Below are positions 35,201 to 40,631 of a stretch of DNA of 64,000 bases, piece after piece. The notes under the pieces were generated by a model. That model worked only from the letters and a program-made list of their open reading frames with translations. It did no database searches and was not told the origin of the DNA. Position 1 is the first letter of the stretch; each line of letters opens with the position of its first letter. A program made the position numbers and the translations under genes. Origin of the DNA: Apostichopus japonicus (lineage: Eukaryota; Echinodermata; Holothuroidea; Aspidochirotida; Stichopodidae); assembly GCF_037975245.1 (NCBI RefSeq), contig NC_092575.1, forward strand, positions 9,580,001 through 9,644,000. Reading direction: 5' to 3'.

Positions 35201-37702
35201 AGTAGACACATCATGCTGTGCGATGAGCTGTTTTTCTGTAGAAAGAAGAAAAATGATCTGATTGGAAGTTTTAAGCACCAGGGCTATGATTTGTTTGTTT
35301 ACATGTCATTAAGACAGACATGAAGCTAAGGCATGAGCAGACATTCAATGATGCTAACCTGTTCAGTATGTATCGTTTGAACATGTACCTCCTACTAATA
35401 GCTGATAGCAGTAGTAAATGATTGTGAGCTGTTCATTTCAGTAGTCTGTTGACACATCTGTTTATAACTACAAAGCTAATTGCTTAATAACAGTGGATTC
35501 TACTGACAAATCAACTGTGTAGAGGTGAAGGGAATGTCAAACCTATTATATTATCAGCCTTCTACTACAGTAGTTGCTCATCAACATTCTACTAAAGTCA
35601 CTTTCACTAGTGTCAGCTCTGTTTTCAAAGTTTTCACAATTCACATCACATCCCCTTTTAAGTTTTCCAGATTACTAGTAATTTGATGGCTTCCACAGAG
35701 TCAAAACTTAAAGTCCCAGTTCTAATGGAATAGAGCAAATAAATCCAGTTCAAAACAGTTTGAGGAAATTTTGCACTATGAAGGTTTGAGAGTCTTTAAT
35801 AGTTTTCTACACATGGATGCATTTTGCTTGCAAGAAAGACTGCTCTTTGCAACAAAATATTCCTAAATGCCATCATCAGAAAGATGCAAAAAGTTTGAAC
35901 AATTTTGACAATGTCCTACAGTAAGTTGTTTGGTGCATACAAATATTTGACAGCATGAGTACACACAAATCTTGTTCTGTTTTGTCAAAGTATTTAATTA
36001 CCTACGTATAACATTGTGTAAGTAAGGACTTTACTTCCAACCTTATTAATTTAAACATAAACAAGGCAAAAAGCAGTTACAGCAGCAGAAGAAGGATTTG
36101 ATAGAATCCTTTAAAATGAACCGGAGAAATAATGGAGAGTTGGTACCGTATTCATGCTTCTGCCAGCCAAGAGATGAACACAACAAGGCCAGGCTCTTGC
36201 CACTTCCTGTTGGACTTTCTAGGAGACAGTTTTGCCTTCTGTCAATTCCTCTGACAATCTGAGATACGATAGAACATCAATATAAATGAATCTAATTGGG
36301 TCAGTGTCACAATGAATGTCTACTTAATCTCTGCTAAAAGAAAGCTGTAGCAAGATTTGAAAAACATTGCAAAGCTTGCCATGAATGTGTAGCGTGCTGA
36401 GAGGTATGGAATCCAGGACCCAATCAATTTTAGAACCCTGCCAGGGTTAGGTGATAGTACTCTTGTAGGTATCCAATGGTGACATTTTTAACATTTTTTT
36501 GTATCCATAATTAAGCCATAGTTAATGCACAAGTTTTGCAATAGATGCATTGCAACAAGAATGCAATAATGCATAGAGGTTTTAATGACTTCAATACAAT
36601 AGACTTCTGCTTGTTCACCAGAAATATCTCTTATAATTAAAAGGCCCTGATTTCTACCATGAGATATATGTTTAAAGGTTTTCAGAATTTGACCACTGGT
36701 GACTCCGATGACCTTAAACCTCCACCAAAAACAATTGAGCACTATATAATGCATCTGCATGCCAAGTATGAAAAATATCAGTACTTCCTAACTTGTTTAC
36801 CAGGTTTTCAATATTTGACCTCTAGAAACCTTTGATGTCTTCTATAAAGAAAAGTTCTATTACTCAATGTAACACATATACACATGCTAATAATGAGAAG
36901 TATCCATCTTCCTATCTTGAGATAAAGTGTTTACAAGTTTCAGTGTTTGATCTCTGGTTACCTCAGATGACCTTTGACCTCCACCAAACACAATAGGGTT
37001 CTTCCTCTCTGTGAAATACCTACATACCAAGTACGAAAAATATCCATTATCTTGAGATATCATGTTTAAAATGTTTTCAGTGTTTGACATCTGGTGACCT
37101 CAGATGACCTTTGACCTCCACAAAAACACAAGGCTTCTTCATTTCAATATGGCATATCCACAAGATAAGTATGAAATGTATCCATGCTTCCTGTCTTGAG
37201 ATATAGTGTTTACAAGGTTTTCAGAGCTTTACCTCTGGTGACCTTTGAACTCCACCAAAAACAAGAGCATTCTTCTACTTACTATAATGCATCTACATGT
37301 CAAGTATGAAAATTAACCATGCTTTCTAACTTGCGATATTGTATATACAAGGTTTTCAGTCTTTCACCTCTGGTGACCTCAGATGACCATTGATCTCCAC
37401 AAAAAAGAATAAGGTTCTTCCTAGACATACCAAGTACAAAAAGTCACCATGGTTCCTATCTTGAGATATTGTGTTTACAAGCTGGGCGTCTCTACACACA
37501 GAGCGTAATAACATGCCATCATGACTGCAATGGTAACGATTATCATCGAAACCAATAAAATGAAGAAATACTTTCAAATGACAGCAGACATACTACTCAC
37601 TTTGGCCATCATGGAAAGTTGTGACCCATATGGTTTGCATGGGAACTTGATTGGTACACCTCCAATGTGGATGGAGTCAGAGTTATCTTTCTTGAACGCC
37701 AT
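8090..37702 (-). CDS. BRIP1: FANCJ/BRIP1 Fe-S DNA helicase gene, 28 exons joined, 3' end open
   Basis: Superfamily 2, XPD-like 5'-3' DNA helicase of the Fanconi anaemia/BRCA1 pathway; it acts in the nucleus in crosslink repair and G-quadruplex unwinding (family knowledge). Twenty-eight exons (listed separately) join in phase from ATG 37,702 to 8,090, giving at least 1,388 codons; human BRIP1 has 1,249. Visible motifs: Walker [10 protein letters not shown] at residues 48-56; Fe-S cysteines C258, C273, C285 and C324, with spacing 15/12/39 against 15/12/40 in human; DEAH box at 367-370; LTSGTLSPM in exon 18; motif [12 protein letters not shown] at 796-805; then a long Ser/Thr/Glu-rich tail with basic clusters. 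Exons 27-28 add a Cys-containing tail. The final exon and stop are not certain. Introns average about 1 kb and hold many repeats. The gene is divergent from TMEM17. Confidence 0.95.
8999..9809. mobile_element. Putative 811-bp element with 18-bp inverted ends
   Basis: Left end GGCAGCGACGTAGCCAGG; the reverse complement of the right end is GGCAGGGACGTAGCCAGG (17/18). Both ends are followed inwards by G runs and GGGGAGCA. No coding capacity. It lies in BRIP1 intron 27. It could also be two insertions of one short repeat family in opposite orientation. Confidence 0.5.
9945..10002 (-). CDS. BRIP1: BRIP1 exon 27 (CxxC motif)
   Basis: 58 bp between acceptor CTTTAG and donor GTCAGT, phase 0 in and 1 out. 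Codes [19 protein letters not shown], with CxxC plus a third cysteine (residues 1315, 1318, 1323), suggestive of half a zinc ribbon. Human BRIP1 as I know it ends without such a motif, so this is an inferred C-terminal extension. Confidence 0.68.
10744..12061 (-). CDS. BRIP1: BRIP1 exon 26 (1,318-bp disordered tail exon)
   Basis: Phase 2 in and 0 out, 439 whole codons. Acceptor TGCATAG is followed by [15 protein letters not shown]. The exon is Ser/Thr/Pro-rich, then acidic ([14 protein letters not shown] and [11 protein letters not shown]), with basic clusters such as [17 protein letters not shown] and RKSKRSKK near the end that look like nuclear localisation signals. Like the human C-terminal half it should be disordered and bind partners; sequence conservation is low. 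Candidate short motifs: SQTF at residues 874-877 (BRCT-type pSxxF) and QQSLSSF at about 1067-1073 (PIP-like). Donor GTGAGT at 10,743. Confidence 0.9.
12495..12612 (-). CDS. BRIP1: BRIP1 exon 25 (end of helicase core)
   Basis: 118 bp, phase 1 in and 2 out: [20 protein letters not shown], then [24 protein letters not shown] ends the conserved helicase region (human [20 protein letters not shown]). Donor GTAAGT. Confidence 0.94.
12928..13135 (-). pseudogene. LINE ORF2 C-terminal fragment
   Basis: Open frame [20 protein letters not shown] followed by [20 protein letters not shown] and [17 protein letters not shown], then stop at 12,930. The pattern (W/F)FGHV.R, KPVG..K, then A.DR..W..L is the conserved tail of many non-LTR retrotransposon polyproteins. 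It lies in BRIP1 intron 24, in the same orientation as the gene. Confidence 0.85.
13225..13292 (-). CDS. BRIP1: BRIP1 exon 24
   Basis: 68 bp, phase 2 in and 1 out: [20 protein letters not shown], then ISG (human [23 protein letters not shown]). Acceptor TTACAG, donor GTGAGC. Confidence 0.96.
13504..14325. repeat. Minisatellite, 48-bp unit (BRIP1 intron 23)
   Basis: Two degenerate longer units, each starting AAGTAGACTTCACTATT, lead into about 15 almost identical 48-bp units built on ATGAACTATGCTTATAGTAA and CCCATTCTAGAGTACAGGTA. Two units lack three bases. The very high identity of the inner copies suggests recent expansion. Confidence 0.96.
14834..14994 (-). CDS. BRIP1: BRIP1 exon 23 (motif VI)
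   Basis: 161 bp, phase 0 in and 2 out: [20 protein letters not shown], then [20 protein letters not shown] and HR. Contains the motif VI arginine finger region. Acceptor TTTCAG, donor GTAATG. Confidence 0.97.
15946..16052 (-). CDS. BRIP1: BRIP1 exon 22 (motif V)
   Basis: 107 bp, phase 1 in and 0 out: [20 protein letters not shown], then [10 protein letters not shown]. This is motif V (human [26 protein letters not shown]). Acceptor TCTCAG, donor GTAAGT. Confidence 0.97.
17262..17853. repeat. Minisatellite, 49-51-bp unit beside BRIP1 exon 21 donor
   Basis: About 11 copies of a unit with AGTCCTGATCAAATGTATTT and ATTATTGCATGCATTGAATC. A TATG-rich interruption sits at about 17,775-17,815. The last copy ends about 18 bp from the exon 21 splice donor at 17,870. 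Confidence 0.95.
17871..18000 (-). CDS. BRIP1: BRIP1 exon 21
   Basis: 130 bp, phase 0 in and 1 out: [20 protein letters not shown], then a [15 protein letters not shown] block matching human TNFDELLQVYYDAI. Donor GTAAGA at 17,870 lies about 18 bp from a 49-51-bp tandem array. Confidence 0.94.
19023..19145 (-). CDS. BRIP1: BRIP1 exon 20
   Basis: 41 codons, phase 0/0: [40 protein letters not shown], then K. Matches the human block from TFEFQDEVG to LKERW. The donor GTTAGT is a less common form. Confidence 0.94.
19688..21088. mobile_element. Possible hAT-like element remnant in BRIP1 intron 19
   Basis: Both ends carry clusters of CCGAT/ATCGG motifs: left around 19,693-19,755 (CGGGCCAATGCCGATTACCG), right around 21,015-21,085 (GCCGATGCCGATAATTTACC, ending CGGTTGAACACT). 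The interior has no recognisable transposase. Inverted subterminal CCGAT repeats fit a non-autonomous DNA element. Ends and family are uncertain. Confidence 0.38.
21245..21313 (-). CDS. BRIP1: BRIP1 exon 19
   Basis: 23 codons, phase 0/0: [20 protein letters not shown], then NTE (human VWVGTIGSGPKGRNL). Acceptor TTCTAG, donor GTATGG. Confidence 0.95.
21430..21535. repeat. Short degenerate tandem, ~33-bp unit
   Basis: Three imperfect copies containing TTGACTTCAGAGCCAATG, or a close variant, in the BRIP1 intron between exons 18 and 19. Confidence 0.7.
21701..21841 (-). CDS. BRIP1: BRIP1 exon 18 (LTSGTLSPM)
   Basis: 47 codons, phase 0/0. [20 protein letters not shown], then [11 protein letters not shown]; nearly identical to the human block opening helicase domain 2. 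Acceptor TTTTCAG, donor GTATCA. Confidence 0.97.
22457..22512 (-). CDS. BRIP1: BRIP1 exon 17
   Basis: 56 bp, phase 1 in and 0 out: [30 protein letters not shown] matches human VLNFWCLNPAV. Acceptor CCTACAG, donor GTAAGT. Confidence 0.94.
23180..23207 (-). CDS. BRIP1: BRIP1 exon 16 (28-nt micro-exon)
   Basis: 28 bp between acceptor ATTTCAG and donor GTGAGT, phase 0 in and 1 out, coding DNRWLNPRR. Without it exons 15 and 17 are out of phase. It replaces the variable linker before the conserved LNFWC block. Confidence 0.75.
23672..23720 (-). CDS. BRIP1: BRIP1 exon 15 (49-nt exon)
   Basis: 49 bp, phase 2 in and 0 out, coding [17 protein letters not shown] after DYK, at the position of human YKIAIQQTYSW. 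Acceptor TTTATAG, donor GTAAGT. Confidence 0.82.
24542..24696 (-). CDS. BRIP1: BRIP1 exon 14
   Basis: 155 bp, phase 0 in and 2 out. [20 protein letters not shown] and [15 protein letters not shown] match human [21 protein letters not shown] and DDYK. Acceptor CAACAG, donor GTATGC. Confidence 0.94.
25291..25440 (-). CDS. BRIP1: BRIP1 exon 13
   Basis: 50 codons, phase 0/0: [20 protein letters not shown], then [27 protein letters not shown] and NMG..P.T match the human helicase-core spacer. The acceptor follows a triplicated pyrimidine-rich 24-bp repeat. Confidence 0.92.
25445..25520. repeat. 24-bp triplicate in the exon 13 polypyrimidine tract
   Basis: Three copies of a unit with GGATTAAATAGTAGGAGGGG end within about 5 bp of the BRIP1 exon 13 acceptor. 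On the gene strand each unit supplies a pyrimidine run (CCTTCCCCTCCTACT) and a TTTAAT stretch, so the branch-point/polypyrimidine region itself is repeated. Confidence 0.9.
26535..26581 (-). CDS. BRIP1: BRIP1 exon 12 (47-nt exon)
   Basis: 47 bp, phase 1 in and 0 out, coding [16 protein letters not shown]. This aligns with the KKDHEPLRAVCCSL region of human BRIP1. Acceptor TTTTCAG, donor GTGAGT. Confidence 0.83.
26851..27795. repeat. Minisatellite, 71-bp unit (BRIP1 intron 11)
   Basis: About 13 copies of a 71-bp unit containing AAGGAAGATGTTAGTTGTAC and CTCAAAGTATGTAATCTACT. Two subtypes (ACATATAG and ATATATTG ends) alternate in blocks, suggesting block duplications. Confidence 0.96.
27955..28445 (+). 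mobile_element. LINE 3' fragment (CR1/L2-like)
   Basis: [20 protein letters not shown], then [20 protein letters not shown] and [20 protein letters not shown] with [10 protein letters not shown]: the same RT C-terminal block as the copy near 7.4 kb but a diverged lineage. Ends in a (TTA)n tail at about 28,423-28,441. 5' truncated, in BRIP1 intron 11, antisense to the gene. Confidence 0.88.
28873..29008 (-). CDS. BRIP1: BRIP1 exon 11 (DEAH box)
   Basis: 136 bp, phase 0 in and 1 out. [18 protein letters not shown] is the Walker B/DEAH motif, followed by [20 protein letters not shown]. Acceptor TTAATAG, donor GTATGT. Confidence 0.96.
29421..29669. repeat. ~127-bp tandem duplication covering the end of BRIP1 exon 10
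   Basis: Copy 1 (29,421-29,547) and copy 2 (29,548-29,669) share CTAATAACTAAGA.T.AGGAC, CAAAGCTGATTGGCTGAGTG and a donor region. Copy 2 holds the true donor and last ~37 bp of exon 10. Copy 1 holds a decayed exon tail with one base missing, plus an intact GTAAGTATAC donor, but no acceptor. Confidence 0.9.
29633..29728 (-). CDS. BRIP1: BRIP1 exon 10 (Fe-S cysteine 4)
   Basis: 32 codons, phase 0/0. Starts [20 protein letters not shown] (C324 is the fourth Fe-S ligand) and ends [11 protein letters not shown]. Donor GTAAGT at 29,632. The last part of this exon and its donor are duplicated downstream at about 29,421-29,547. Confidence 0.95.
30130..30252 (-). CDS. BRIP1: BRIP1 exon 9 (Fe-S cysteine 3)
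   Basis: 41 codons, phase 0/0. [18 protein letters not shown] holds the third Fe-S cysteine (C285); the exon ends [17 protein letters not shown], matching human KAWDIEELVSLGKKLK. Acceptor CTAG, donor GTGGCT. Confidence 0.94.
30657..30759 (-). CDS. BRIP1: BRIP1 exon 8 (Fe-S cysteines 1 and 2)
   Basis: 103 bp, phase 2 in and 0 out. [16 protein letters not shown] carries the first Fe-S cysteine (C258) and DGCREL the second (C273), 15 residues apart as in human BRIP1. Acceptor TTCAG, donor GTAAGT. Confidence 0.94.
31010..31221. mobile_element. Foldback MITE-like element with nested hairpin
   Basis: Arms of about 66 bp (31,010-31,075 and 31,155-31,221) are reverse complements; the inner 45 bp match at 42 positions. 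Between them, 31,116-31,144 is a perfect 12-bp stem (TTGGCAGGGGAA) with a 5-base loop. No coding capacity. In BRIP1 intron 7. Confidence 0.75.
32075..32129. repeat. TA/TG/CG microsatellite
   Basis: A (TA)n run passes into TG and (CGTG)n, lying 74 bp from the exon 7 donor in BRIP1 intron 7. Confidence 0.93.
32203..32292 (-). CDS. BRIP1: BRIP1 exon 7 (motif Ia)
   Basis: 90 bp, phase 2/2. Encodes [20 protein letters not shown] and [10 protein letters not shown], the conserved motif Ia block (human [19 protein letters not shown]). Acceptor TTACAG, donor GTGAGT. Confidence 0.95.
32509..32735 (+). mobile_element. LINE RT fragment, frameshifted
   Basis: [20 protein letters not shown], then [14 protein letters not shown], and in another frame [20 protein letters not shown]: the CR1-like block (LQ.VQNSAAR, then LHWLPI..RI.YKI, then K.LHG..P.YL.DL). 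One frameshift separates the halves. In BRIP1 intron 6. Confidence 0.82.
32766..32856 (-). CDS. BRIP1: BRIP1 exon 6 (Cys-rich)
   Basis: 91 bp, phase 1 in and 2 out, between acceptor CGTGCAG and donor GTCAGA. Codes [20 protein letters not shown], resembling in position and cysteine content the SRCCCSTKQ stretch of human BRIP1. This exon is needed to restore the frame into exon 7. Confidence 0.85.
33174..33255 (-). CDS. BRIP1: BRIP1 exon 5
   Basis: 82 bp, phase 0 in and 1 out, coding [20 protein letters not shown] and then TDRKTTS. Donor GTGAGA is good. The acceptor (ACAAG) has a weak pyrimidine tract, so the 5' border is less sure. The open frame in phase with exons 4 and 6 is the main support. 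Confidence 0.7.
33558..33781 (-). CDS. BRIP1: BRIP1 exon 4 (Cys/Ser-rich insert)
   Basis: 224 bp, phase 1 in and 0 out. Encodes a low-complexity insert with [11 protein letters not shown] near its start; this matches the position of the CCCACHSK segment of human BRIP1 between motifs I and Ia. An acidic NDDDDSD stretch follows. Acceptor TTTCAG, donor GTAGGA. Confidence 0.88.
35197..35235 (-). CDS. BRIP1: BRIP1 exon 3 (39-nt exon)
   Basis: Acceptor TTCTACAG and donor GTACTG bound 39 bp in phase 1/1, coding [13 protein letters not shown]. The frame continues exactly into exon 4. The sequence is poorly conserved, so the support is splice consensus and phase. Confidence 0.78.
36147..36258 (-). 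CDS. BRIP1: BRIP1 exon 2 (Walker A)
   Basis: 112 bp, phase 0 in and 1 out. Encodes [20 protein letters not shown], followed by KS and [20 protein letters not shown] is the ATP-binding P-loop. Acceptor TCTCAG, donor GTACCA. Confidence 0.94.
36600..37480. repeat. Degenerate ~120-bp tandem repeat (BRIP1 intron 1)
   Basis: About seven diverged copies with the order CTTGAGATAT, GTTTACAAGGTTTTCAG, TGACCTC..ATGACC and CTCCACCAAAAAC.A. Two copies keep an exact TGACCTTTGACCT (36,968-36,980 and 37,105-37,117), a DR1 nuclear-receptor half-site pair. The age of the array (low identity) contrasts with the clean arrays elsewhere. Confidence 0.85.
37601..37702 (-). CDS. BRIP1: BRIP1 exon 1 (start codon)
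   Basis: 34 codons, phase 0 out. ATG at 37,702 begins [10 protein letters not shown]; the exon contains [20 protein letters not shown], the Q-motif region that precedes Walker A in BRIP1 (human [20 protein letters not shown]). Donor GTGAGT at 37,600. This start was chosen because homology begins a few codons later and no upstream in-frame extension is needed. Confidence 0.93.
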
Positions 37703-38069
37703 ACTTTAAAATTACGTATTCTACCACAGCACCATGAAATACTGCAAAGAACCACAAGGTTAACTATGTAAGTACTCATTTATCGATGAGTACTTATGGA
37801 TTTCAAGACGATATATTTATAACCACTGTGTATTTTACTGTAACAAATCTTGTGCTGACACTTAATGCCATTGAGAAATATTTCTGTGGTTGACTGGAAA
37901 TTTGTTATATTGTCATTAATCATAATAATATTAAAAATATGCTATATATAAAAAGCATGAATAGCCTATTCATTTCCCAGATCAGCATGAATTATGTTGT
38001 TTTGATCTACTCTCATCAAGTTAGCTTTCCCATGGCCTAAGCACATCTCCAGAACCTTTAGTATAGGCC

Positions 38070-38346
38070 GTGGCTATTCTTACGACGAGTCGTAACAATT
38101 ATTTATAAACTATTCTTACGACAAAGGCAAATTCAAGCGCAGTAAAGTAAATAAAGCAACTGCGCATGTAGTAGGGTAACCCTAACCCTAAACATAACCC
38201 TAAACCTCAATCCTAACCCTTACCCTAACCCTAACCGGAAATTATTGTTTCTCCTCGTCGTAAAAATAGTACTCCTGGTCATGAAAATAGCAACTGCGCA
38301 TGCGTAGTCGGGAATTATTCTTATGACTAGTCGTAACAATAGCCAC
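38070..38346. mobile_element. 277-bp MITE-like foldback with telomere-like interior
   Basis: The 34-bp ends are inverted copies (29/34 matches); both begin GTGGCTATT, and each contains its own small stem of the TTACGAC/GTCGTAA type. The interior (about 38,176-38,236) is a degenerate run of CCCTAA hexamers. AGCAACTGCGCATG occurs twice in direct orientation. Confidence 0.75.
38176..38236. repeat. Interstitial CCCTAA telomere-like tract
   Basis: About ten hexamers of CCCTAA type, several exact (ACCCTAACCCTAA), others with one change. The motif is the TTAGGG telomere repeat used by most deuterostomes. It sits inside the foldback element. Confidence 0.85.
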
Positions 38347-38599
38347 TTTGTTTAGTATAATATATTCAGAAACAACCTCAGGTTTGATTGGTTCCAAACT
38401 TACCCCAAAATGTCAAAATCTTTCTTACCTCAACCCAGTTCTTTATTTATGGTATAGTCTTAGGGAAAATGGGCTAGCCTAGGCCTATAGGGTGGCTATC
38501 ATAAATTCATAGGCATGTGCAGTCAATCATTTCGGGAAATGATAGCTGGATTTAAGGAAATTTGGGAGCACCTTTCGGGATGTGAAATTTTGAAATATG

Positions 38600-38765
38600 G
38601 AAACGCTGACACCAATGCTATGGTCGAGCGGTTAACAAAACTCACAAAAGCAATGAAACCTAGCATCTGGAAGGTCGTGGGTTCGACCCCTTCAAAGGTG
38701 GGTTATTATCCAGGAGAAATCCATGGCTTTTCCATTGGAAATGGTCTTCCAAATTGTAAAACCTA
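38600..38765 (+). mobile_element. tRNA-derived SINE candidate
   Basis: A-box TGGTCGAGCGG (38,621-38,631) and exact B-box GGTTCGACCCC (38,680-38,690), 49 bp apart, as in class II tRNA-derived RNA polymerase III promoters. No acceptor stem closes around them, so it is not a working tRNA gene. A ~75-bp non-tRNA tail follows. Confidence 0.62.
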
Positions 38766-39856
38766 AAATTGGATACACTCCTGATGGGAAGTGTAAGTAC
38801 TAGTACGCCATTTGGCTCATCACACATGCTTAGCGTCGTAAAATCATTGCCCTTTCAGGCCGATACCTTGTTACTGTTTGTAGCCTAGGCAAGCTATAGT
38901 ACTATCGTATGCCCTAATTTTCGGTCTAACTGTATCAGTGTGTGCCTAACTTAGGTTACAATACATTGAAATTCAGAAAATTTGCCTACGAAAACTACAT
39001 TGCAGCCCTGACTACACGGTAGACTAATCGATATTGAAAGTATTAGACGTTGGCAGATAGAAGCATTTTGGGTAATGAAAGGTTCATATTTCTTATCAAT
39101 TTTATGGACAGTTGATTCGAGTTGGACGACGGTTTTCCTATTTCGCAGAACCGTTACCAATGATGGCTTTTCAGGTTAAAAATTGAGTTCCACTAATGGT
39201 AAGAATTTTTCTCCTAAGGAAAATTTAACAAAATTATAAACAACATGTTTATACCAAAATAGTCGTTACTGGTCGTAGAACCTAAATCATTTACCTAGAT
39301 GCATATCTTACTTATCGACATACCTTTCACAATTCATCCTTGGCGCGCAAAATCGTTGCGGTTATACTATAGCCTGGTGAGACAACCGGGGAGATAACAG
39401 TTTTAGCCTAATCATGGAGCTATAAACAGAGTCCATGGCCTAATCAACAATGTTGGAAATTTGGAATGACGTCATTAAAGTAATTGACGTAAATGTGATG
39501 GTGCATGTATCGAACAAATAACGAAGTTCTAATTGTTGATATGAGTCAAGAATTGAATTAGCTTTCCTTTCCCCTTCTCTTTGTCCTTTTCTTTCTAAGT
39601 GGGAGGGAGGGAGAAGTAGATATTGCATTGAGGGCGCATGCATAAATGAGAAATGGTGTGATATTTTGCAAATTACATTTGAAGAAAATTTATTTTCAAA
39701 CTTTCGATACGCCAGTATTGACCTTCAAACGTTTTCTAAACTTTGTTGATATGATGAAGCTATTAGAGATCAATTTTTAACATCCCATTATTTACGTAAT
39801 AAACACATCAGTATAATCTACATATCATGCTGGGGTCGTACTCTTTACCTGCCCTA

Positions 39857-40631
39857 TACAGGTGCGTATCCAGGGGGGGCGTTGGGGCGCGCGCCCCCCG
39901 GGTAAGAAAAAGAGGAGAGAAAAAAAGAGAAGAAAAAAGGGAAAAGGAGGGGGAAAAAGAAAAGGAGGAGAGAAAGGAAGGGAAAGAAGAAGGAAAAAGA
40001 GAGAAAAAGGAGAAAGGGAGGGAGTAGAAGATAGCCAAGACTTCGGGAAGAGAAAGAGGAACAGTCATAGTTAAAGCGCTGATCCCTATTATATACACAG
40101 GGTAGCCAGTGACAGATCAAGGATTACGGAGGGGGTGTGCGCCTCACCCTTCCCCTTACACCAACAACTCCATTTTTGACGTTTTTTCCCTCTCTCACTA
40201 ATGTATCTATATAAATACTATATATGGTCTATCATAACGCGCGTGTGTGTATGGACGCCTTAAACAATTGTACAATTGTGCTATATGGAACCAACTGTGG
40301 CTGGTCTTGAAATCGACGGGGTCGTCGGGAACATGACGCATTTCGGGAAGGGGGCGACCGCCCCCCCCCCGAGCAAATTTTCTTTATGATATCGCTAGTA
40401 ATTTCAAAATAGACAATGCTTAGGTGCAACTTACAAGGCCTGGGAAGTGTCATTTCCAGCGATCTAGGAGGCATTTTCGGCCAAAATTTTTCTTGTACGC
40501 TTCGCGCCAACTCATGGTGGCGCTTCGCTTAGATAGTTTGCCTACAGGCTTCGCCCCTCCCTTGGCAATTACTCGCTACACGCCTGTTCGAATTTGTAAA
40601 GCAAAGAGCAGATATAACATCATAATCAATG
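39857..40631. mobile_element. Left arm of a large inverted repeat
   Basis: Starts TACAGGTGCGTATCCAGG and continues with a GC-rich block, a 120-bp polypurine tract, AATTGTACAATTGTGC and a GCGCCA hairpin motif. It is the reverse complement of 43,098-43,885 with moderate divergence. Purine-strand open frames here are compositional artefacts. Confidence 0.8.

Noticed and set aside
38615-38695. Functional tRNA gene
   Set aside because: A and B boxes are present, but no acceptor stem or anticodon arm can be folded; better explained as a SINE.
39808-40120. Lys/Arg/Glu-rich and Phe/Ser/Leu-rich open frames
   Set aside because: Produced by the polypurine tract of the inverted repeat arm; likewise on the mirror arm at 43.6-43.9 kb.
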